Below are positions 47,847 through 57,361 of a stretch of 64,000 nucleotides of DNA, piece after piece. Positions within the stretch are counted from its first letter, which is position 1. Each line of letters opens with the position of its first letter. The stretch lies in the NCBI RefSeq assembly GCF_017168145.1, contig NZ_JADQTL010000009.1:1182799-1246798 (forward strand), read 5' to 3'. This stretch comes from Anaerovorax sp. IOR16. Lineage in GTDB: Bacteria; Bacillota; Clostridia; Peptostreptococcales; Anaerovoracaceae. A model generated the notes under the pieces. The model did not search any database. It was not told where the DNA came from and was given only the letters and a program-made list of their open reading frames with translations. The position numbers and the translations under genes were made by a program.

Positions 47847-48149
47847 ATGACTTATCATTCGAAGATTAAAGGTAAAGAAACTGACGATTTATTTCGTGCA
47901 ATATTAGCATTACAGACGGAAGAAGAATGCTACCGTTTTTTTGAAGACCTTTGTACAATAAAGGAGCTGCAATCTATAGCACAAAGACTGCAGGTTGCAA
48001 AACTCCTACGTGAAAAAAAGACTTATAACGAAATCGAAGAAATTACGAAAGCCAGTACTGCTACTATAAGCCGTATCAATAAATGCCTGCTATATGGTGC
48101 AGATGGCTATACTACGATTTTATCAAGACTTGAGGATGAATCACAATGA
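47847..48149 (+). CDS. yerC: YerC/YecD-family TrpR-like DNA-binding protein
   Basis: A 100-aa helical protein with the TrpR-type helix-turn-helix: LCTIKELQSIAQRLQVAKLLREKKTYNEI then ASTATISRINKCL. Members are small stand-alone regulators of unclear target. ATG 47847 follows GAGAGGAG; an upstream in-frame ATG at 47829 overlaps that ribosome site. It diverges from the P-type ATPase leader and converges on ctpA. Confidence 0.88.
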   Translation: MTYHSKIKGKETDDLFRAILALQTEEECYRFFEDLCTIKELQSIAQRLQVAKLLREKKTYNEIEEITKASTATISRINKCLLYGADGYTTILSRLEDESQ

Positions 48150-48157
48150 TTCACCCT

Positions 48158-49396
48158 TTATTTTTTAATTAGTAATTCCATTGCCTTTTGCAATTGTCTA
48201 TCATTGGTTAACACTCCATCGGTAAAATCGCTTTCTTCTAAAGAAATACTTACGTCAGGTTGAATACCCTTTCCATGAATCACGTTGCCTTTTGGTGAAA
48301 AATATTGCATAACAGTTAATTTCATGGCATCTCCATTCGGAAGTTCATTAATTTCTTGTATAATTCCTTTCCCAAAAGTAGTTGTTCCTACTAATTTCCC
48401 ACCATGATTGTCTTTAATTGCCGCTGCTAATATCTCAGAAGAACTTGCAGAACCACCATTCACCAATACTACATATGGCAAACTAGTCTTTCCTTCTTTC
48501 GATTTATAATATGTTTTTTCTCCTTTTCGGTCCTCCGTATACGTAACAGTACCGGAATCCAATAACATATCCGCAATATTTACGCTGATCTCAACGAGCC
48601 CTCCCGGATTATCACGTAAATCAATAACAAGGCCGTCTACTCCCTTAACTTCCATATCACGCAAAGCTTTCGCAAAGTCCTCTGCTGTTTTTTCCTCAAA
48701 ACTGGTAATACGCAAATATCCAATATTACCGTCTTTTATTTCTGATTTTATAGTCTTTGTCACAATAGTTGCACGCCGCATATCAAAGCTATTAACCTCT
48801 CCATTTCGTAAAATGGTAATTGAAACTTTGCTTCCTTTTGCGCCTCTCATTGCAGAGACAGCTGCATCAATGGTATCTGCAGTGTATTCTTTATCATCTA
48901 CTTTTAATATTTTATCTCCGCTTTTTATACCAGCTTTTGCTGCCGGACTATCATCAATGGGTGCAATAACATTAATAAATCCCTTTGAATCCGGTACAAT
49001 AGTTACACCAATACCTGAATATTCTCCGGTGGTTGCAATTAATAGCTCATTATATTCTTCTTTATTTAAATAAGCGGAATATGGATCACCAACTCCATAA
49101 AAAAGGCCTTTATATAACCCTTCCTCTAATTGAGTCTCATCGACAGGAACGTAATAATTGTCTTCAATATAACTTGTTAATTGCTCAAGTTTTGCATACT
49201 TCCCCTCCATTTTTTTATAGGCATCATAATCTTGCTTACTAATTGTAACTCCATTTGAAGTATCTAATTTCTGATTGTATAATAAGGTTGTAAAACCACT
49301 ACCAACCAACAATGCAACAATTAATAAAAAAATAAGATTCCTCTTCTTAATGATTACCATTTTCTTTGTTGCTTCCTTTTGCATATTTTCTATCAT
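48158..49396 (-). CDS. ctpA: Carboxy-terminal processing protease (S41)
   Basis: At 412 aa it has an N-terminal membrane anchor (about 18-37), a PDZ domain (about 110-190, SGIGVTIVPDSKG...), then the S41 catalytic domain with nucleophile in GGSASSSEILAAA and the general-base lysine in TTFGKG. It trims secreted proteins at the C-terminus outside the membrane. Clostridial relatives sit near ftsEX and M23 genes, as here. It ends 9 bp from the convergent yerC. ATG 49396 chosen; ATG four codons later is possible. Confidence 0.92.
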   Translation of the reverse strand: MIENMQKEATKKMVIIKKRNLIFLLIVALLVGSGFTTLLYNQKLDTSNGVTISKQDYDAYKKMEGKYAKLEQLTSYIEDNYYVPVDETQLEEGLYKGLFYGVGDPYSAYLNKEEYNELLIATTGEYSGIGVTIVPDSKGFINVIAPIDDSPAAKAGIKSGDKILKVDDKEYTADTIDAAVSAMRGAKGSKVSITILRNGEVNSFDMRRATIVTKTIKSEIKDGNIGYLRITSFEEKTAEDFAKALRDMEVKGVDGLVIDLRDNPGGLVEISVNIADMLLDSGTVTYTEDRKGEKTYYKSKEGKTSLPYVVLVNGGSASSSEILAAAIKDNHGGKLVGTTTFGKGIIQEINELPNGDAMKLTVMQYFSPKGNVIHGKGIQPDVSISLEESDFTDGVLTNDRQLQKAMELLIKK

Positions 49397-49426
49397 TTCC
49401 CCTTTCCATTAATTGTGCAATAACAT

Positions 49427-51163
49427 TCACTTCATATCATATACTATAAATTGTACGTTTGTAACACCGCGAAATTGATTTATTGTCGGATAACCAACTA
49501 CATCAATCATTGCTCCAATTTTTATTGTTTCCTTATAATCAGACGCCTTTGAAAAAAGTATAAAATCGCGGTATTCTCCTGTTAAAGACATAGCTTTAAA
49601 ACGAATATGTTCCTTACTCTCCCCCATATAACGAAATTCCCTTATTATTAATTTTTCAATTAAAAAGAGCGGCTTTTCATTACAATGTCCGAAAGGCTCA
49701 AAACACTCTAATTGTTCAATTAATTGCTCTGTCAGTTCTTCTGCCTCTAATCTTTCGTTAATGTAAAGTGTCGGAGAAAGAAGCATCGGATTTTCTTTTA
49801 TCAACTCACCCATGTGCGCATTTAAACCATCTCTTAGTTGCGCTATATTCTCCTTCTTCAATAAAAATCCACAGGCACCTGCATGCCCTCCAAATCTTTC
49901 AAAACATAAACTTTGTGTATGCAATAATTTATAAAGATCAATTCCTTCAATGCTTCTCCCTGTACCTTTGTAATGGATTCCATCTTCACAAAGAGTAACA
50001 AGAGCAGTGGGTTTCGAAAAGCAATCCTTTAACTTCCCTGCAACAATTCCGGCGATACCCTCATGTATTTTTTCTGAATCAATCAATAAAAACAAATCAC
50101 TTTCGTTAATACGTTCCGCAATTTGCATACAATCACTAAAAGTTTCTTCCTGAACTCTTTTTCTTTCATTATTTTTTTCAAGTAACTGATTCACAGCATT
50201 CTTAATTTTTTGTATTTCTTCTTTATTATTTCCAGAAGTAACTAAGAGCTCTACTCCAATTTTTGCAGATTCCATTCTTCCTGCTGCATTTAAATGCGGC
50301 ACTATACTATATGCAATATTATCTGATTTTATAATTTTTTTTGAAAGTCCAATTGCTTCTATAAGTTTTTCTAGACCATACCGATTTCCTTTTTGTATGC
50401 GTTTTAAACCATATTTTACGAGTGTTCGATTTTCATCTACCAATGGTACAATATCTCCAATTGTAGATATTGCAACCAAATCTAACACACGATTCAATTC
50501 CTTCTTAGTCAACAATGAGGATCGTGCATCTCGCTCATTTTCTAAAGTACGTTGAATCGCCTGCGCTAATTTAAAAGCTACTCCACAACCAGAAAGCCCT
50601 GAAAATGGATAATTACAATCTTCTTGTTTTGGATTAATGAAAATACAGTCTGGCACTTTTCCATTCACAATCGTATGGTGATCGGTAACAATTACAGAAA
50701 TCCCCATCTCTTTTGCATACTCTACTTCATCCAGCGATGTGCTTCCGCAATCTACAGTAATAATAAGATTCGCTCCCAGATCCTTAATTTTATCAATTGC
50801 CGTCTTATGAAAGCCGTATCCCTCTTCAAACCGAGATGGAATATAATAAAATAGATTGGAAGTTAATTTACCCAAAATCTCCAAAAGTAAACTGCAAGAA
50901 GTCACACCATCTGCATCATAGTCACCGTAAATGCAAATGGTTTGTTCAGCGTTTAAAGTATCTAAGATAGCATGTACTGCTTCCTTCATATTTTTTAATA
51001 AAAAAGGATCATATGTTTTTTTCGGTTTTTCTGATAAAAATTCTTCTTGTTCCTTAGCATCCCCCAAACCTCTTTGTTTGAGTAACCGTAAAACAACAGA
51101 AGAATCTAATTTTTCTCCGCAATTATTGTTATATTTTTTTGGATAAATCCATTTTTTTTTCAT
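49427..51163 (-). CDS. recJ: Single-strand-specific 5'-3' exonuclease RecJ
   Basis: A 578-aa DHH-family nuclease. The metal site motifs are IYGDYDADGVTS and VTDHH, the DHHA1 motif is GGHAGACGF near 410, and an OB domain closes the protein. It works in recombination and mismatch repair. The size is normal for the single-copy form. ATG 51163 has GAGGT upstream; the TTG four codons earlier does not. It is followed by ctpA after 30 bp, so the two may form one transcript. Confidence 0.94.
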   Translation of the reverse strand: MKKKWIYPKKYNNNCGEKLDSSVVLRLLKQRGLGDAKEQEEFLSEKPKKTYDPFLLKNMKEAVHAILDTLNAEQTICIYGDYDADGVTSCSLLLEILGKLTSNLFYYIPSRFEEGYGFHKTAIDKIKDLGANLIITVDCGSTSLDEVEYAKEMGISVIVTDHHTIVNGKVPDCIFINPKQEDCNYPFSGLSGCGVAFKLAQAIQRTLENERDARSSLLTKKELNRVLDLVAISTIGDIVPLVDENRTLVKYGLKRIQKGNRYGLEKLIEAIGLSKKIIKSDNIAYSIVPHLNAAGRMESAKIGVELLVTSGNNKEEIQKIKNAVNQLLEKNNERKRVQEETFSDCMQIAERINESDLFLLIDSEKIHEGIAGIVAGKLKDCFSKPTALVTLCEDGIHYKGTGRSIEGIDLYKLLHTQSLCFERFGGHAGACGFLLKKENIAQLRDGLNAHMGELIKENPMLLSPTLYINERLEAEELTEQLIEQLECFEPFGHCNEKPLFLIEKLIIREFRYMGESKEHIRFKAMSLTGEYRDFILFSKASDYKETIKIGAMIDVVGYPTINQFRGVTNVQFIVYDMK

Positions 51164-51209
51164 ATTATACCTCAATACCTCAATGGAAAAAATGTGGCTT
51201 CAACGAGAC

Positions 51210-51230
51210 AAAAAGAGGGCATTTGCCCCC
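51210..51230 (-). terminator. Terminator after the M23 gene at 51249
   Basis: Minus strand GGGGGCA-AA-TGCCCTC followed by TTTTTG. Confidence 0.85.
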
Positions 51231-51248
51231 TTCCTTACCTTATTATTC

Positions 51249-52373
51249 TTATAAATATGTTTTTGGATCCTTATAAACTCCATCTAAACGCACTTCAAAA
51301 TGCACATGCGGTCCTGTAGATACACCTGTAGAACCAGCATTCGCAATTTGCTGTCCTCGAATTACTGTTGCTCCGGTGCTGACTAACAGCTTACTATTAT
51401 GTGCATAAACCGTAACAATGCTACTGCCATGATCAATCATAATATAATTTCCGTAGCTATTATTCCATCCAGATGTGATAACTTTGCCATCAGCTGCTGC
51501 CACTACTTTAGAGCCGGAAGGTGCCGAAATATCGATACCATGATGAAAATTATTTAATTTAGTGATTGGATGAATACGATTTCCAAATTTTGAAGTAATA
51601 CGGCTATGACCCGGTACCGGCCATCCGAGAGTTCCTCCGCTATATACTGCAGAATCATCCTGTAATGTGCGAATCTTTGCAATCAACGCATTTGCTTCTT
51701 CATTAAATGCGTCCATCTGTGCAGTCAATGCTTCATTATCTTTTAAAGCCTGTGCTTTTTTTTCAGCAACCTTGCCACGATTTCCTTCAAGTATATCTTG
51801 CTTGTCCTTTACAGTAACTTGCTGAGAAATTAATTTTTGATTTAAGGATTGCAATTCCTTTTTTTGAATTTCTATTTTGTCATATCTTTGCTGCATTGAC
51901 TCTAAAACCTGCAAATCGTTATCATAAATCTTCTGAACCATATCCATATTTGTCATGAATTCAGAAATATCTGCTGACCCTAACAAAATTCCCAATATGT
52001 CAACATCACCATTCTTATACATCGCACGCAATCTACCATTCATATTTGTATTCTGATCATCCATTTCTGTTTTAAGTAGATTAAGTGCATTCTGTGTATC
52101 CGTAATTTTTTGCTTTGTTTCCCCAATATTACCTTGAATTTTCTCGATTTCCGATTCTGTTGCATTAATCTTTTTTTCTAAACTTGTAATTTCAGAATTC
52201 AGAGCATTAATCTTTTTCTTTCCTTCATCAAGTTTTTTTTGAGTTTCACTTATTTGACTGTTAACATTCTGTAATTTTTCACTATCAGTCAATGCATAAG
52301 TCGTACCCAAAGGACAAATGGAACAAAACAGCAGTATAAGGACTATATATGTAATACATCGTTCACGTTTCAT
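51249..52373 (-). CDS. Secreted coiled-coil M23 peptidase (EnvC/CwlO-type), copy 2
   Basis: A 374-aa secreted protein: signal peptide (about 1-27), long coiled coil (about 30-240), then an M23/LytM domain with the zinc residues in HHGIDIS and HVHFEVR. Coiled-coil M23 hydrolases are activated by FtsEX to cut peptidoglycan peptides. This is the more distal of two tandem paralogues of identical length downstream of ftsX. Coiled-coil stretches such as the SADISEFMTNMDMVQKIYDN segment are unchanged between the copies. Confidence 0.92.
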   Translation of the reverse strand: MKRERCITYIVLILLFCSICPLGTTYALTDSEKLQNVNSQISETQKKLDEGKKKINALNSEITSLEKKINATESEIEKIQGNIGETKQKITDTQNALNLLKTEMDDQNTNMNGRLRAMYKNGDVDILGILLGSADISEFMTNMDMVQKIYDNDLQVLESMQQRYDKIEIQKKELQSLNQKLISQQVTVKDKQDILEGNRGKVAEKKAQALKDNEALTAQMDAFNEEANALIAKIRTLQDDSAVYSGGTLGWPVPGHSRITSKFGNRIHPITKLNNFHHGIDISAPSGSKVVAAADGKVITSGWNNSYGNYIMIDHGSSIVTVYAHNSKLLVSTGATVIRGQQIANAGSTGVSTGPHVHFEVRLDGVYKDPKTYL

Positions 52374-52453
52374 AATTCCCCCACTTAATTCAGAAAACTT
52401 ATCTCGTATGCAGTATATTTGTTACCTTTGTTGCTTCGCTATCATTTCATTCA

Positions 52454-53578
52454 TTATAGATACTCTTTTGGGTTCTTATACGCACCATTTACACGAACTT
52501 CAAAATGTACATGTGGGCCTGTCGACATACCGGTCGATCCGGAACTTGCGATTTGCTGACCACGAACTACAGGAGTTCCGGTACTGACTAGCAGCTTACT
52601 ATTATGTGCATAAACGGTAACAATACCGCTTCCATGATCAACCATAACAACATTTCCATAGCTATTATTCCAACCTGCCATAATTACCTTGCCATCCGCT
52701 GCCGCAACAACCTTTGATCCGGTTCCCGCAGAAATATCAATTCCAGTATGTAATTTTTTCTTTTTTAATATTGGATGAATGCGATATCCAAACGGCGAAG
52801 TGATTCGTGTTTTCCCGGGAACCGGCCATGCCAATGCACCTCCGCTGTAAACAGCACTATCATCCTGTAAAGCTCGAATCCTTGCGACCAAAGCATCTGC
52901 TTCTGCATTCAAAGCATCAATCTGTTCTGTTAATGCTTTATTATCTTTTAAAACCTCTGCTTTCTTGCTCGCTACCGTACCTCGATTCGCCTCTAATGTA
53001 TCCTGTTTATCTTTGGCAACTGCTTGTTGAGAAGCCAATTGCTGATTCAAAGCTTCTAATTGTTTTTTTTGTAAATCAATTTTTTCATATCTTTGCTGCA
53101 TCGTTTCTAAAACTTGCATATCATTATCGTATATCTTCTGAACCATATCCATATTTGTCATGAATTCAGAAATATCTGCTGATCCCAACAAAATTCCTAG
53201 TATGTCAACATCACCATTTTTATACATTGCACGTAATCGGCTGTTCATATTTGTATTCTGCTCGTCCATCTGTGATTTCAATTGATTGAGTGTATCCTGT
53301 GTATCCGAAATGGTTTGCTTCGTTTTTCCGATATCCCCTTGAAGATTAGCAATTTCCGTTTCAGTAGCATTAATTTTTTTCTCTAAGTTCATAATTTCAG
53401 AATTCAGAGCATTAACCTTCTTCTTTCCTTCATTGAGTTGTTTTTGCGTTTGACTTATTTGATTATTTACATTGTCTAATTTTTCACTGTCCGTAATTGC
53501 ATAGCCTAAACTCAATGACCAAATGGAACAAACCATAACAGCAGTTAAAGTGTACGCAATGATTCTACTTTTCTTCAT
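52454..53578 (-). CDS. Secreted coiled-coil M23 peptidase (EnvC/CwlO-type), copy 1
   Basis: 374 aa, same plan as the copy at 51249: signal peptide, coiled coil, M23 domain with HTGIDIS and HVHFEVR. The zinc ligands are intact in both. It begins 12 bp after the ftsX stop, so it is the immediate FtsEX partner by position. The differences from copy 2 gather in the coiled coil's second half and the active-site rim (KKKLHTG against KLNNFHHG), suggesting different substrates or different partners. Confidence 0.93.
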   Translation of the reverse strand: MKKSRIIAYTLTAVMVCSIWSLSLGYAITDSEKLDNVNNQISQTQKQLNEGKKKVNALNSEIMNLEKKINATETEIANLQGDIGKTKQTISDTQDTLNQLKSQMDEQNTNMNSRLRAMYKNGDVDILGILLGSADISEFMTNMDMVQKIYDNDMQVLETMQQRYEKIDLQKKQLEALNQQLASQQAVAKDKQDTLEANRGTVASKKAEVLKDNKALTEQIDALNAEADALVARIRALQDDSAVYSGGALAWPVPGKTRITSPFGYRIHPILKKKKLHTGIDISAGTGSKVVAAADGKVIMAGWNNSYGNVVMVDHGSGIVTVYAHNSKLLVSTGTPVVRGQQIASSGSTGMSTGPHVHFEVRVNGAYKNPKEYL

Positions 53579-53590
53579 TATTTTTCCCCC

Positions 53591-54484
53591 TTATGTATCC
53601 AAAAACCTTCTCATTGAAACAATGCTCCCGAAAGCACCAATGCAGACTCCCAGTGAAATAAAAATCCAAACTAAATTCCAGATTAAAAAGTTTAAAGGTA
53701 CCAAACTAGTTGATAACAATGCTAATGCTCTCAATGAAAATAATTCACAAATTTTATAATAAATAAATGAAATTAAACCTGCAGAAAGGATTGCAGAAAA
53801 ACATCCAATCAACATTCCTTCCGCTAAAAAAGGACCCCGGATAAACCAATTGGTTGCTCCAATGTATTTCATAATGCTAATTTCGCGTTCTCTTGCCAGT
53901 ACGGTTAATTTAACCGTGTTAGAAACTACAACGACTGATACAAAAATCAAGAATACAATAATTACAAGAGCTCCAACCTGAATATAATCAGTAATTTTAA
54001 GTACTTGATTCACTTCCGTTTGATAATATTTTATATCCTCTACACCTTGAAAGGTCTTTGCCACTTCAACGACTAAATCAGCATCTTCCAAATTAGAAAC
54101 GGTAATTTTGATAGAATTAGGAAGGGGATTAGGATCGACTCCATCTAATAAATAAGCCTTATTACCCCAGCTATTTCGGAATTCCTGCATTGCGGTATCT
54201 TTATCAACATAAATGGCTTCGTTAACCTCAGGCATACTATTTAAACTATCAATCATGCCCTGTGCTGTATTTTTGTCCGTTGTTTCCAATAGATAAAGCT
54301 GAATCGAATCAAACTGCTTTTTCACATTTTCGCTCGCTAAATTTACATTTACGACCAGTATAAAAAAGAGTCCTAAAATCAATAACATTGCGGTAATGGA
54401 AAACATAGATGCAATTGTCATTGTTCGATTTCTAAAAACTTGTGTTACTGCCTGCTTAATGGCATAGCCTATACTTCTAATCAT
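53591..54484 (-). CDS. ftsX: Cell-division membrane protein FtsX
   Basis: A 297-aa FtsX protein with a short cytoplasmic N-terminus, TM1 (about 21-43), an extracellular loop (about 45-170) that binds the hydrolase, and three C-terminal helices with the FtsX/MacB core (LIIVFLIFVSVVVVSNTVKLTVLAREREISIMKYIGAT). With FtsE it passes ATP-driven motion to the secreted M23 enzymes. Its ATG overlaps the ftsE stop codon region by 8 bp, giving translational coupling. Confidence 0.94.
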   Translation of the reverse strand: MIRSIGYAIKQAVTQVFRNRTMTIASMFSITAMLLILGLFFILVVNVNLASENVKKQFDSIQLYLLETTDKNTAQGMIDSLNSMPEVNEAIYVDKDTAMQEFRNSWGNKAYLLDGVDPNPLPNSIKITVSNLEDADLVVEVAKTFQGVEDIKYYQTEVNQVLKITDYIQVGALVIIVFLIFVSVVVVSNTVKLTVLAREREISIMKYIGATNWFIRGPFLAEGMLIGCFSAILSAGLISFIYYKICELFSLRALALLSTSLVPLNFLIWNLVWIFISLGVCIGAFGSIVSMRRFLDT

Positions 54485-55160
54485 TTATGCCATACGCTCC
54501 TTCTGCGTCATCTCTGACAATTCGACCTTTTTCAATTGCCACAACGCGTTTTCCCATACGATCTACAATATCCTTTGCATGCGTCACCATTAAAATCGTC
54601 GTTCCTCGACGATTAATTTTATCCAAAAGACGCATGATATCCCAAGCTGTTTCCGGATCAAGATTTCCCGTCGGTTCATCTGCAATTAACACAGCGGGAT
54701 TATTTACAATTGCGCGCGCAATCGCAACCCTCTGCTGTTCTCCTGCAGAAAGCTCATGTGGGTACTTGTCCGCTTTTGAGCTAATACCGACCAAACTCAA
54801 CACCTGCGGAACCTGTCTGCGAATCGTGCGTGAACTCATATGTATAATTTCCATAGCAAACGCTACATTCTCAAAAACTGTTTTTTTGGGCAACAAACGG
54901 AAGTCTTGAAATACAATCCCCGTACTTCGACGTAATTTAGGAATTAAACGGTTTGATAGATTTGTAATCTCCATATCGTTCATTTTTATGGAACCACTAT
55001 CTGCATTCAATTCTTTTAGAAGTAATTTAATAAAAGTAGATTTTCCAGCCCCGCTAGGCCCAACCAAAAATACAAAATCACCTTTATTAATGTGAATATT
55101 AACATTCTCAATACCAATGTTATTTCCATAATATTTGGTGACATTCTGATATACTATCAT
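54477..55160 (-). CDS. ftsE: Cell-division ATP-binding protein FtsE
   Basis: A 227-aa ABC ATPase with Walker A GPSGAGKST, the signature LSAGEQQRVAIARAI, Walker B VLIADEPTGNLD, and the conserved YYGNNIG opening. It partners FtsX. GGAGG precedes the ATG. It leads the operon ftsE-ftsX-M23-M23. Confidence 0.95.
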   Translation of the reverse strand: MIVYQNVTKYYGNNIGIENVNIHINKGDFVFLVGPSGAGKSTFIKLLLKELNADSGSIKMNDMEITNLSNRLIPKLRRSTGIVFQDFRLLPKKTVFENVAFAMEIIHMSSRTIRRQVPQVLSLVGISSKADKYPHELSAGEQQRVAIARAIVNNPAVLIADEPTGNLDPETAWDIMRLLDKINRRGTTILMVTHAKDIVDRMGKRVVAIEKGRIVRDDAEGAYGIND

Positions 55161-55320
55161 CTAAAGAGGTCCTCCCTCGATTCTTTTTCACAAAATAAGA
55201 CATACTCTTGCGCATATATTTACATAATATTATAATATAAAACAAGTTTAGAATAAATAGTAATAGTATTACAACTTCATTACAGCAGAGTGTTGGGAAT
55301 GTGAATTAGGAGAAACATTT

Positions 55321-55905
55321 ATGTGCAAATCAATTGAAAAATCAGCGCTTCGAAAACAGATGCTTCTTAAAAGAAAAGAATTAAAAGAAGATTTTATAAA
55401 AAAAAGTGAAAGGAAGATTCTTCAGCTTATAAAAGAGTTTCCCTTCTATCTTGATGCAAAAACGATAATGATTTATATGGATTATCGAAATGAAGCACCT
55501 ACAAATCAAATAATAAATGATGCTTTGCAAAGGAATAAAAATATAATTCTGCCGGTTACCGATGATAATTTTAGAATAACACCTTATAAACTAGTCGGAA
55601 AAGAAAGTTTAATTACTTCCAGTTTAGGGATTATAGAACCTAATTCGCTTATATGTCCAGTTGCAAATCCAAAAGAAATTGACCTCATTTTAATTCCGGG
55701 CGTTGTATTTGACTACAATGGTAATCGAATTGGTTTTGGTAAAGGCTGCTATGATTCGTTTCTTCCAAACCTTCGTCCTGATGCTGTAAAGGTAGGTCTT
55801 TCTTATGAATTTCAATTGTCAAAAAATATTCCTTCTGAAATAACGGATGTTCCTATGGACTTCATTCTGACCGAAGAGCGGATTTATAAAATAATCCACG
55901 CCTAA
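55321..55905 (+). CDS. 5-formyltetrahydrofolate cyclo-ligase
   Basis: The 194-aa enzyme converts 5-formyl-THF to 5,10-methenyl-THF with ATP. It shows an N-terminal basic KSIEKSALRKQMLLKRKEL and the ATP/substrate motif GNRIGFGKGCYDSFL near 140. AGGAGA precedes the ATG. Its last 87 bp are antisense to the 3' end of the gene at 55819-56643. Confidence 0.9.
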   Translation: MCKSIEKSALRKQMLLKRKELKEDFIKKSERKILQLIKEFPFYLDAKTIMIYMDYRNEAPTNQIINDALQRNKNIILPVTDDNFRITPYKLVGKESLITSSLGIIEPNSLICPVANPKEIDLILIPGVVFDYNGNRIGFGKGCYDSFLPNLRPDAVKVGLSYEFQLSKNIPSEITDVPMDFILTEERIYKIIHA

Positions 55906-56643
55906 AAGCGATTCCAGCTTACTAAGAGGCTCTTTTAACGCATTTTTTATTTTATCCATTCCATATGGTTCCAGACAGCAATATTCTGCCTCATACAACA
56001 GTTCTGGCTGTAAATAAGGAATCCAAATCACGTCCTTAGTCTGTAAATAATTTTGTAATTCTTTATGCTGTACACCTTGGTTGTCCTTATTTATAACAAT
56101 CTTAATTGGTAGCCGAGAAAGTTGGTAATGGGCAAACTGCTCAGACCCTTCGAGTAACTTTGAAGGTAAAGGGTCGATAACTAAAAAAATGTGATCCATT
56201 TCCCGCAAGAGCTGCCATGTCTCATCCAATTGATTTCTTTCATTTCTTTCAATATTTTTTCCTGATAAACCCACCTTACATCCTGAAAAATCACAAAGCA
56301 GCAAATCTCCAGGTACATTATAAATTAATCGAAATTTATTGATAAAATCATAGTTTTTTCGATAATCCTGTGGGGTTTGCAATGCCCAATTAATGCCTTT
56401 ATGCAAATTCCATATATTTCTTACATTTTCTTGATTTCTTTCTTCCTCAAAAACGGATATAAAGGATCTTCCTGAAAAATATTTTTCTATACCTAAAGAA
56501 TAATAAAGAGAACCACTTCCTAATTCCAAAACTACAGGGGTAATTTTTTTTTGCTCTGCAAAATATGCAGCTAAAATTGTGGTTAGAAAACTGACGCCCG
56601 AATGATTTGATGTACTAATAATCCCTATTTTAAAACGATCCAT
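55819..56643 (-). CDS. Degenerate ParA/MinD-like P-loop protein, role unknown
   Basis: A 274-aa protein with the layout of a ParA/CpaE-type ATPase: KIGIISTSNHSGVSFLTTILAAYFAE at the N-terminus, LLCDFSG near 135, HIFLVIDP near 165. The Walker A core is SNHSGVSF, lacking the KGGxGKT lysines, so ATP binding is probably lost or altered. Its relatives and partners are not evident. ATG 56643 has TAAGG 5 nt upstream; the upstream ATG 56667 also has a weak site and would add nine Cys-containing residues. It overlaps the convergent cyclo-ligase gene by 87 bp. Confidence 0.6.
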   Translation of the reverse strand: MDRFKIGIISTSNHSGVSFLTTILAAYFAEQKKITPVVLELGSGSLYYSLGIEKYFSGRSFISVFEEERNQENVRNIWNLHKGINWALQTPQDYRKNYDFINKFRLIYNVPGDLLLCDFSGCKVGLSGKNIERNERNQLDETWQLLREMDHIFLVIDPLPSKLLEGSEQFAHYQLSRLPIKIVINKDNQGVQHKELQNYLQTKDVIWIPYLQPELLYEAEYCCLEPYGMDKIKNALKEPLSKLESLLGVDYFINPLFGQNEVHRNIRYFRRNIF

Positions 56644-56816
56644 ATTAACCTTAGTGCAAACACACATTCCCTTTCTTTATATATTTTTCTATATTTTACC
56701 ATAATTAAAATTATATGTTAATGTGTTTCATAAAAATTATTTATAAAATTTTAAATTTATCTTTTAATAAAAAATACCTATTTTCATTTAATTAATAGAA
56801 ACCGCTTTTCCCTTAT

Positions 56817-56861
56817 AAAAAAAACACTGAGGGTTTTACAAAGTAACCTTCAGTGTTTTTT
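56817..56861. terminator. Bidirectional terminator
   Basis: AAAACACTGAGGGTT and AACCTTCAGTGTTTT form a stem flanked by A- and T-tracts, ending the PrcB-like gene (minus). Confidence 0.85.
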
Positions 56862-56878
56862 AATGGAAGCCAATGCAA

Positions 56879-57358
56879 CTATTCTACATATTGCACTTTT
56901 AACTCAATTTGATCCGGCAATGCCGTAAGATCAGTCTCTGCAATTTGAATTGGATAAGTCAATGCCTGCGTCAGAGCCGTTCCAGGCTGAGGATCTTTAA
57001 ATTGTGTATACACAGTTAAAAGATTGACTCCATTCTTATCAGATAATTTCATTTTTTCAATCTGAATTTCATAACCAGAGGTTGGTTTTTCACCACGGGA
57101 AGCCATTACATATACCTTATCGTCTACTACACATGCCAACGCCCGTTCTAATTGCCGGTACTCCGGTATCACCTGACTGGTTATTTGTGCTGGGATTTCT
57201 TTCTCACCTAAAATTCTAAATTCCACGTTATCCTCACCTTTAAACATGTACAAAGCCGCGGCAACCACGACAATGATCAACAAAATAAGAATCATCCATT
57301 TTATTGCCGTATTCTTTTTCGGCATTTTTATTTTTTGTAAGATACCAATCTTTCCCAC
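56879..57358 (-). CDS. PrcB-like protein with one membrane anchor
   Basis: A 159-aa protein with an N-terminal membrane segment (about 19-40) and an extracellular domain of the PrcB C-terminal type: VYVMASRGEKPTSGYEIQIEKM and later FKDPQPGTALTQALTYPIQI. PrcB was first described as part of a dentilisin protease complex; here no protease is adjacent. The start is GTG 57358, because GGAGGGAG lies 7 nt upstream; that ribosome site lies in the 3' arm of a terminator hairpin of the transketolase transcript. Confidence 0.7.
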   Translation of the reverse strand: MGKIGILQKIKMPKKNTAIKWMILILLIIVVVAAALYMFKGEDNVEFRILGEKEIPAQITSQVIPEYRQLERALACVVDDKVYVMASRGEKPTSGYEIQIEKMKLSDKNGVNLLTVYTQFKDPQPGTALTQALTYPIQIAETDLTALPDQIELKVQYVE

Positions 57359-57361
57359 AAT

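Noticed and set aside
55161-55320. Regulatory element between ftsE and the cyclo-ligase gene
   Set aside because: AT-rich with a short GTAATAGTATTAC palindrome, but no clear promoter pair or known motif.
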